Assembly (NCBI GenBank): GCA_038503065.1
Contig: JBCAMK010000001.1
Coordinates: 1,984,001-2,048,000, forward strand
Reading direction: 5' to 3'
Source of the DNA: Paragyromitra xinjiangensis
Lineage: Eukaryota > Ascomycota > Pezizomycetes > Pezizales > Discinaceae
Length of the DNA stretch: 64,000 nucleotides
Position numbers and translations under genes: made by a program. The notes below the pieces were generated by a model that was not told the DNA's origin, ran no database searches, and saw only the letters and a list, made by a program, of their open reading frames with translations. This document shows positions 57,665 through 64,000 of the stretch, piece by piece. The stretch's first letter is position 1; every line of letters starts with the position of its first letter.

Positions 57665-57677
57665 GCTTTTCGCGACG
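57665..57677 (-). repeat. right terminal inverted repeat, outer giant element
   Basis: GCTTTTCGCGACG, the exact inverse of 17602-17614. Confidence 0.9.
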
Positions 57678-58020
57678 CGGTGGTACCCGATAAAAGGGAT
57701 GTGGTATGACTTAGTCATAGAATGGAAAATGGGGTATATAAGCGATGGGTTTTTGTTGTTTTGTTCTTTCTTTTCTTCCTTTCATTAAGCAACGTTTCTT
57801 ACTTTACTTCTACCATACTGTTAAAGAAATATCATCTCTGTTTCTACCTCAGAAACATCGCCGTCGCTGTCGCTGTCACCCCCCAGAATTACCTCGATTC
57901 TTACCCTACGTGAGGCCTGTGGAAAACATCGTATTATCATTGTAGCGAAGTCTCTTTTAAGTAGCACTGCTCACCTTTGGGGATACCAAAGGGCTTGACG
58001 AAACTTCGCCCTTGAGATTA
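57678..58020 (+). mobile_element. Ty3/gypsy LTR remnant, plus strand
   Basis: From about 57,710 this matches, in inverse orientation, the LTR at 58,689-59,076: GGGTATATAAGCGA TATA-box region, TTTCTTACTTTACTTC, GAGGCCTGTGGAAAACAT, AGTAGCACTGCTCACC. The extreme 5' part is not contiguous. The giant element seems to be inserted in the LTR's U3 region, with the remainder left of 17,602, but the similarity there is weak. The 3' end of the LTR is not fixed. Confidence 0.6.
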
Positions 58021-58239
58021 CGTTGCTTCCTCATCCACACCCCTCACCATAAGAACACACGCTCTATGGGCATCGCGTCGCGGATTTACCAATCCATCCT
58101 TCACCTTTTCCCTTGCACAACTGCCTGAAGAATCCCTGAACCAACGCTAGTTGTACCCGACTGGTTGGACCACGAATACTTAAGGACCAACTCGACACAT
58201 TCCACCATTTCCAAAATCACCTGAGAAAACATCTCCACC

Positions 58240-58688
58240 ATGTCGGCTGTACCTAACCCCGCGCCCTCCGATGCCCAAACATCTGCAACGTGGGATTTCC
58301 CAACCCAAGAACGTTTCACTGAACTGGCTGGCACGGATATCGCTAGACTTTACCAAGATACCCGCGCCTACATCCATAGGCTTGAATTACAAATCGAAGC
58401 AAGCGATGAAGCCCGTGAAAACGCCGAACAAACTCTGGGCACGACCCAAATACAGCTCACCAACGCCAATGCAACCCTCCAACAAGCCAACCAAACCACC
58501 GACCATTTACAAAGGGAAAGGGATCAAGCTCGCTTGGGAGCACAACGAGAATCACGTCCTCACTCCCCAGCACCACCTCCACCCCCCCCATTGGTAAGTC
58601 AACACCGGTCAGAAAAAATGCCCGACCCAGAGAAGTTTGATGGGTCTCGCGATAAACTCCCCGGCTTTGTTCTCCAGCTCCGCTCCAA
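58240..58688 (+). pseudogene. gag N-terminal fragment, plus-strand Ty3/gypsy remnant
   Basis: Starts MSAVPNPAPSDAQTSATW and matches the Gag on the minus strand at the right edge (from LAGTDIARLYQDTRAYIHRL onward) for about 150 residues: a coiled-coil-like helix, a Pro-rich linker, then MPDPEKFDGSRDKLPGFVLQ. Homology stops at 58,688, where an inverted LTR begins. The frame runs on for 26 meaningless codons. Confidence 0.85.
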
Positions 58689-59076
58689 TCTCAGGGAGCG
58701 AGGTTTCGTCAAGCCTTTCGGTATCCCCGAAGGTGAGCAGTGCTACTTGAAAGAGACTTCGCCACAATGATAATACAATGTTTTCCACAGGCCTCATGTA
58801 GGGTAAGAATCGAGGTGATTCTGGGGGTCACAGCGACAGCGACGATGATGTTTCTAAGGTAGAAACAGAGATGGTATTTCTATAATAGTAGGATGGAGGT
58901 AAAGTAAGAGACGTTGCTTAAGGAAAGAAAGAAAGAACAATCACAACTGCGGAAATCCGTCGCTTATATACCCAACCTTCCCCTTTCGATGACTCATCCA
59001 TAACTCAACCATTTGAAACAACCCAACCGAATCACAAAGAAACACAACAAAATATTACAATGACTAATCCTTAACA
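58689..59076 (-). repeat. 3' LTR of minus-strand Ty3/gypsy element (3' tip missing)
   Basis: On the minus strand it opens TGTTAAGGATTAGTCATTG at 59076, has a TATATAAGCGACGG promoter region and runs to the break at 58,689. It is truncated at the position corresponding to ~58,016 of the plus-strand LTR. The lost tip has been replaced by the plus-strand gag fragment. Confidence 0.7.
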
Positions 59077-59141
59077 CCGCGCCTATGCCTGACCCTATCC
59101 ATGAAAGTAGCCCCCTCCTTCAAGCGTGAGCTCCTGCGAAC

Positions 59142-62100
59142 CTAAGGTACCATATCATTAGGTTTATCGGGATACCGTTGGTGAAAAATCTCCACGGCCT
59201 GTGTTTCTTGATGATCCTTTGCCGACTCCCAGGTAAGTTGAGCATAGCCCGTCCATTTGACCAAGTATTCCAATTTTCCATATTGTATCCTTGAATCCAG
59301 GATTTCGTCAATATAGTATTCCTCATGATCGTTGACTTGTACCGGGGGTGGTGGTGGAATTATCTGTCCTGGCAAGGGATCTGTTGCGGTTGGCTTTATC
59401 AAGGATACGTGAAAGACGGAATGGTATTTGACTGAGGGAGGGAGGTCAATCTCGTAAGCGTAGGGTGACACGACTCTTTTAACGGGGTATGGGCCCATCC
59501 ATTTCCAGTCCAATTTCTTTGAAGCCCGGGAAGTGCGTATGTTTTTGGTAGATACAAAAACTTGATCTCCAACTCGATATGCTGGGGCTGGGGTTCGATG
59601 CCTGTTGGTGCTTGTTTCATAAACATCTTGGGCCGTCCGGATCTGTGTTCGTAGGAAGTTTCAGAGTTTTTCCATGCGCTGGGCGAAGTCCTTGGCGTCG
59701 CGAGCTTGTGGATCCCGGGATGTTGGCATTATCAAGGTGTTAAAGCGAGGGTGGTAACCGTAATTGGCAAAGAAAGGTGTCACCTTTGTACTTGCCGATT
59801 CTTGATTATTTGCTGCGAACTCCGCGATTGGTAACCACTTAACCCAGTCTTCTTGCTGATAAGACACGTAGCACCGGAGATACTGTTCCATTACTGCATT
59901 GAATCTCTCGGTTTGTCCGTCCGTTTCTGGGTGGAAGGAGGTTGACATCCTGGCCTTGATCTGTAGCCGTTGGCATAACTCTTTCCAAAACTTGGCAGTG
60001 AATTGTGTACCACGGTCAGAAGTGATATGAGAGGGTAAGCCATGGATTTTCCAAACATTCAGGAGGTACAAATCAGCCACTTGTTGAGCATTCACAGTGG
60101 TGTTGCAAGGAATTAGGTGTCTCATTTTTGACAATCGGTCAACGATAACCATTATTGCGTCAAAGCCTTCCGATTCCGGTAACCCTGTCACAAAATCCAT
60201 TGATAGTTCTTCCCAAGGTCTATTCGGAATAGGTAGGGGGCGTAAAACTCCTTGCGTGCCTTGCGTTGTTGGCTTTGCTCGTTGACAAACGTGGCAATTC
60301 CTGATGTAGCGGCCGATATATTCCCTCATCTTTGGCCAATAGAAATCCCTGGATACCAGCTCGAAGGTTTTTTCTCGTCCTGAGTGCCCTGCTACCGGTG
60401 TATTGTGATATTGCTTCAGGATTTCAATGCGTAATGAATCGAAATCGGGGACGAAGAAACATTGGCGGTACTTGAGAAGTCCGTTACTGTTAGTGCATTC
60501 GGCCAGTGAAATTTCCTTTGATTGTCTATCTCCTTTTTCTAATGCTGTAAGGATTTTCTCCGGGAATGGGTCAGCTTTATATCCTTCTTTGAATAATAAA
60601 AATAGGGTGGCGTCCATTTCAGCGGGTTCGTTTGATAAAGAGCCCGCCAACAAACTTAGCTTAGGATCCAGATTTTCCTTTTTTAATACCACTTGACTCT
60701 GGTGTGCGAGTCTTTCATCCCCTTCTTCAGGGAGGTCTCCTGATCTCCTTGTCAATGCGTCCGGTTTTCCCCCTTGTTTTCCTGGTCGATAGGTAATAAC
60801 GAAATTGAAACGTGAAAGGTACTCAGCCCATCTTGCTTGTCGACGATTTAATTGTTTGGTGGTCATGAAGTATTCCAAATTCTTATGATCGGAAATAACT
60901 GAAATGGGATGTGCTGCCCCTTCCAATTCCGGTCTCCATTCCTCGAATGTGCGAATAATGGCTAGTAGTTCCTTGTCGTATATTTCATAGTTGCATTCTG
61001 CAGGGGAATGTTTCTTTGAAAAGAAGGCTACCGGGTGTAAAACTCCATTATCGTCATATTGAGATAGAATACCAGCGGATACATAATCAGAAGCGTCGGT
61101 TTCCACAAAGATTTTCTTATCGGGGTCGAAGTGCATGAGAATTGGGGCGGTAGTGAAAGCGAATTTTAATGCATCGAAAGCTTGCTGTGCCTTAGTGGAC
61201 CATTCAAACGGAGTGTCCTTTTTTGTTAATGCCGAAAGGGGGGAGGAAAGTTGTGAAAATCCGAATATAAACCGTCGATAAAAATTCGCAAATCCCAAGA
61301 AGGCCTGGACATCTTTAACCGATCTTGGTACACCCCACTCTCTTACAGCTTTTAGCTTTTCCTCGTCCATGCTGATGCCATCTGGGGAGAGGATCAATCC
61401 CAAATATTTCGTTGATTGGGTATGAAATTCACATTTCTCAGGTTTGAGGAGGATTCCTTGCTGTTTCAGAGCTTGAAGTACCTTATTAACGTGTTCCTTA
61501 TGCTCCTCCAGGTTATCACTGTAAATTAAGATATCATCGAGGTAGGCAGTACAGAAGATATCCAAGTATTCGGTGAGGCAATCGTTGACGAAGCGTTGGA
61601 AGGTGCCAGGTGCATTGGTGAGTCCAAAGGGCATAACTTTGTACTCGTAGAGGCCATAACGGGTACGGAAAGCTGTTTTCCACTCTTCCCCTTCTCCCAT
61701 TCGTATTTGATTGTAACCCATGCGAAGGTCTAACTTGGTATACCATTTAGCTTTGGCCAGACGGTCCAGGGTTTCGCGGATGAGGGGGGAAGTATAGCGA
61801 TCTTTAATGGTGATGCTGTTTAATCCACGGTAATCCACGCACAAACGGAGGGATCCATCAGCTTTCTTCACGAAGAGAACCGGGGCTCCGGCTGGTGACG
61901 AGCTGGCTTGGATAAACCCTTTTCCAAGGTTATCTTCAATATACTCTTTTAATACCAGGAGTTCTTCTCTTGACATCCCATAAAGAGGCCCGAAAGGTGG
62001 TTCTTTTCCGGCGAGAAGGGGTATCTTGTGATCATAAGGACGGCGTGGGGGGAGTCCATTGGCTTTGGATTCATCAAACATGTCCAGGAACTCATGGTAT

Positions 62101-62807
62101 TCCAGGGGGATCCGTTGTTTCCATTCTTCCTTTGTGGCTTGTTTGTCTAAAATTTTATTGATTTCACACAGGGAAATGGCGTAAATCTGGGATGTCCGTT
62201 TCTTAGCTAGCCGGCTAAAAGCTGCAGCTCCGATGAAATGGATTTTAAGTTCTTTTGGAGGTCGAATGCCGTGAGTTGTAACCGGAATTTTGGTGGGGGC
62301 GCAATGAGTGCGGCAGTGTTCGGATCCAAAAGTAACTTTATTGGCTGCGAATTGTAGGGAAACGTCATGATGCTTCATCCAAGGGATTCCTAGGACTAGC
62401 GGATAGTGACCAAGTTGTGTCACAAAGAAGGGGGCTTTTTCCTGATGATCTTGAATAGAAAGCCCGCAATGTATGAGATGAGTGATGGCGCCTGAAGAAA
62501 TGAGCCTGCCATCAATGACCTCAAGTTGGCGGGGAATTTTGAGGGGGATAAGAGGGAAATTATGGTGACGCGCAAATTCTTCATCCATGAATGCAAATCC
62601 CGAGGCTCCAGTGTCCAATAGTGCGTGAGTTTGTATGGTTTTATTGTTACTTGAAAGATTACAAGAGATAACAAAATGTTCCCCATCCAATTTATCCTCC
62701 ACGCACACATCAGATACCGAAAATCCCGAAATAGAAAAAACAGACAGAGAAGAAGAAGAAGAAACCAGAGCAGGGTCACATAGCGACTCTGGTTTTACAA
62801 GTTTAAA
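59142..62807 (-). pseudogene. pol: Pol polyprotein (PR-RT-RH-IN-chromodomain) with one in-frame stop
   Basis: Open in the -1 frame from 62807 to the stop at 59142 (1,222 codons), except for TGA at 59661-59663. Domains in order: protease ALLDTGASGF; reverse transcriptase with VDYRGLN, FGLTNAPGTFQ and YLDDILIYS; RNase H from FVETDASDY to YDKELLAI; integrase with the H-H-C-C finger (HNTPVAGHSGREKTF...CHVCQRAK) and D-D-E residues in MDFVTG, SDRGTQF and PETDGQTERFN; GPY/F module (GPYPVKRVVSPYAYEI); chromodomain (YYIDEILDSR...YLVKWTGY). The internal TGA lies between integrase core and GPY/F module (MEKL-stop-NFLRTQ). It would remove the targeting domain unless read through. Confidence 0.92.
62762..62807 (-). 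promoter_or_regulatory. -1 ribosomal frameshift signal between gag and pol
   Basis: On the minus strand: heptamer T TTA AAC in the gag frame (62801-62807), a 5-nt spacer, then AAACCAGAG and CTCTGGTTT, a perfect 9-bp stem around a 16-nt loop (62762-62770 / 62787-62795). The gag stop TAA follows the heptamer by one codon. Slippage by -1 enters the pol frame, which is open from there. All parts match the general rule for programmed -1 frameshifting; a pseudoknot was not sought. Confidence 0.8.
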
Positions 62808-64000
62808 GACTGGGAAATATCTGCAGCCGTGAAAGAAGGTAATGGATCAACAGATCCCGACGAAGAAGACACTGCGGGAGCTGTATTAACCAGGGCTCCC
62901 CTCATTGCGGGTTTTTTTGGCGCTGAGGGGCAGTTGGCGTAGGAGTGGTTTTCACCCGCGCAAAACATACATTTGCCAGTGGACCGACGCCACTGTTTCT
63001 CGAGGTCCGAAAGCTTTTTTCGTCCGTTAATCATGGTGAACCGTTGATCTGGTGCGGGGCGATCCATATTGCTGGTTCTTCTAAAGGAAAGGTCCATGGG
63101 GGCCAGCCCTCCCGGGGTGTGGGAAGGATGGGGGGTAAAGGAGGCAGGAGCGGGGGCAACAAATTTTCCCATGTTGTTTCGGTTGGTATTTTTCTTTTCC
63201 TCCTCGCGGGCCCTGATACGATTATCTAACCGAAGGAGGAGCGAAGTGAAGGTGTTGAAGGTGGTAGGAGGATCTACTATAACAACCATTGCTTCCTTCA
63301 ATTCCTCCGAGATCCCATATTCCAAGGCGTCCATTTTCGCGGTTTCCCCATACTGAAGGCGTCCCATGATGCGTTGGAAATCTGCTAGGTAGGCGGAGAA
63401 CTCCCTCTTTCCTTGTTTCAGTTGGTGGAGTTCCCTCCTTGCTGTTCCGGTTGGGTCAGGGTTGCCAAAGGCGGTTTCCAGGGCCGTAATGAGTTCGGCG
63501 GCGTTGGTCCAAGTGGTTGTCCCATTAGGGAGGACAGTGTGACGGACTTGTTCAAGAGCAGCCCCCTCCAAACGATTGATGGTATAGAGAATCTTATTGT
63601 TCTCGTTGGTGAAGCGGTCGTTGTTGACCGATAGCTTGGAGCGGAGCTGGAGAACAAAGCCGGGGAGTTTATCGCGAGACCCATCGAACTTCTCTGGGTC
63701 GGGCATTTTTTCTGACCGGTGTTGACTTACCAATGGGGGGGGTGGAGGTGGTGCTGGGGAGTGAGGACGTGATTCTCTTTGTGCTCCCAAGCGAGCTTGA
63801 TCCCTTTCCCTTCGTAAGCGGTCAGTGGTTTGGTTGGCTTGTTGAAGGGTTGCATTGGCGTTGGTGAGCTGTATTTGGGTCGTGCCCAGAGTTTGTTCCG
63901 CGTGTTCCCGGGCTTCATCGCTTGCTTCGATTTGTATTTCAAGCCTATGGATGTAGGCACGGGTATCTTGGTAAAGTCTAGCGATATCCGTGCCAGCCAG
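62795..64000 (-). CDS. gag: Gag protein (N-terminus outside window)
   Basis: 402 codons open to the window edge; by comparison with the plus-strand copy about 27 N-terminal residues are missing. An N-terminal coiled-coil-like helix (LEIQIEASDEAREHAEQTL), a Pro-rich linker, a retrotransposon Gag capsid-like region (PDPEKFDGSRDKLPGFVLQL...FSAYLADFQRIMGRLQYG), and a CCHC zinc knuckle (CMFCAGENHSYANC) near the C-terminus. It forms the particle that packages the element RNA. No internal stop. Confidence 0.9.
   Translation of the reverse strand: MAGTDIARLYQDTRAYIHRLEIQIEASDEAREHAEQTLGTTQIQLTNANATLQQANQTTDRLRRERDQARLGAQRESRPHSPAPPPPPPLVSQHRSEKMPDPEKFDGSRDKLPGFVLQLRSKLSVNNDRFTNENNKILYTINRLEGAALEQVRHTVLPNGTTTWTNAAELITALETAFGNPDPTGTARRELHQLKQGKREFSAYLADFQRIMGRLQYGETAKMDALEYGISEELKEAMVVIVDPPTTFNTFTSLLLRLDNRIRAREEEKKNTNRNNMGKFVAPAPASFTPHPSHTPGGLAPMDLSFRRTSNMDRPAPDQRFTMINGRKKLSDLEKQWRRSTGKCMFCAGENHSYANCPSAPKKPAMRGALVNTAPAVSSSSGSVDPLPSFTAADISQSLNL

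Larger units (their letters stand above)
17602..57677. mobile_element. outer giant Plavaka-class DNA transposon (40.1 kb with nested insertions)
   Basis: The left end CGTCGCGAAAAGC and the right end GCTTTTCGCGACG are perfect 13-bp terminal inverted repeats. The two bases outside each end are cg (17600-17601 and 57678-57679), a 2-bp target duplication. Gene order: DUF6532-like gene (-, broken by the inner copy), SNF2-type gene (-, only its first exons remain), Plavaka transposase (+, intact), ubiquitin-derived repeats, sub-terminal repeats. Removing the inner copy (17.7 kb) and the block 38,231-52,876 (14.6 kb) leaves about 7.7 kb of own sequence. Its transposase is the only intact one of this family here, so it is the plausible autonomous member. 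Confidence 0.88.
58689..64000 (-). mobile_element. Ty3/gypsy chromovirus retrotransposon (runs off window)
   Basis: Order on the minus strand: gag (partial at window edge), -1 frameshift signal, pol with protease, reverse transcriptase, RNase H, integrase, GPY/F module and chromodomain, 66-bp spacer, 3' LTR. This is the arrangement of chromoviruses, whose chromodomain directs integration to marked chromatin. Apart from one in-frame stop and the clipped 3' LTR it looks recent. Confidence 0.92.

Noticed and set aside
17602..57677. Starship-type giant element (tyrosine-recombinase captain, DUF3435)
   Set aside because: No tyrosine recombinase gene is seen, and 13-bp inverted termini with 2-bp duplications plus Plavaka transposases explain the structure.

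Overview
The window is nuclear DNA of a filamentous fungus. The evidence is 34-110 nt GT-AG introns in nearly every gene, an intron-less tRNA-Lys, single-copy fungal housekeeping genes, a chromodomain-bearing Ty3/gypsy retroelement and Plavaka-class DNA transposons. An ascomycete (Pezizomycotina) seems most likely, but the sequence alone does not settle class or species. Almost all gene models were spliced by eye.

Left part (1-17,601) is ordinary, gene-sparse host DNA. It holds four small palindromic elements (MITE-like), tRNA-Lys(CTT), and three minus-strand genes: a von Willebrand A domain protein (4,499-5,939), a type I mannose-6-phosphate isomerase (8,731-10,240) and a secreted bilirubin-oxidase-like multicopper oxidase (11,619-14,082).

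Middle part (17,602-57,677) is one 40-kb nest of mobile elements. The outer unit is a giant Plavaka-class transposon with 13-bp terminal inverted repeats CGTCGCGAAAAGC and a 2-bp target duplication (cg). A second copy of the same family (20,272-37,973; 17.7 kb; target duplication gg) sits inside codon 10 of the outer copy's own DUF6532-like gene. The uninterrupted site can be read in the inserted copy. The family carries, in order, a DUF6532-like gene (-), a SNF2-type ATPase gene (-), a C2H2-finger Plavaka transposase (+), and a tandem array derived from polyubiquitin. The outer transposase reads intact (921 aa); the inner copy's genes are decayed. A second, unrelated Plavaka-class element ('F', 40,122-52,876) has replaced most of the outer SNF2 gene. 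F encodes its own DUF6532-like protein, an unrecognised 498-aa lysine-rich protein and a 989-aa transposase. Five copies (A-E) of a 1.8-kb non-autonomous element with CATCAG termini and 2-bp target duplications are scattered through the nest. F ends in a similar terminus, so F or a relative may mobilise them. A 1.03-kb solo LTR with a 5-bp target duplication, itself split by copy B, gives four levels of nesting.

Right part (57,678-64,000) holds the remains of a plus-strand Ty3/gypsy copy (LTR plus start of gag) fused at 58,688/58,689 to a minus-strand Ty3/gypsy chromovirus that runs off the window. That element has a textbook -1 frameshift signal between gag and pol (T TTA AAC, 5-nt spacer, 9-bp stem) and one in-frame stop near the pol C-terminus.

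The most notable points are two independent Plavaka families each paired with a DUF6532-like gene, a SNF2 ATPase as cargo, a ubiquitin-derived array behind the transposase, and short motifs (TGTCAGAGT in one family, ATCCTCC in the other) peppered through introns, spacers and even coding sequence of each element.
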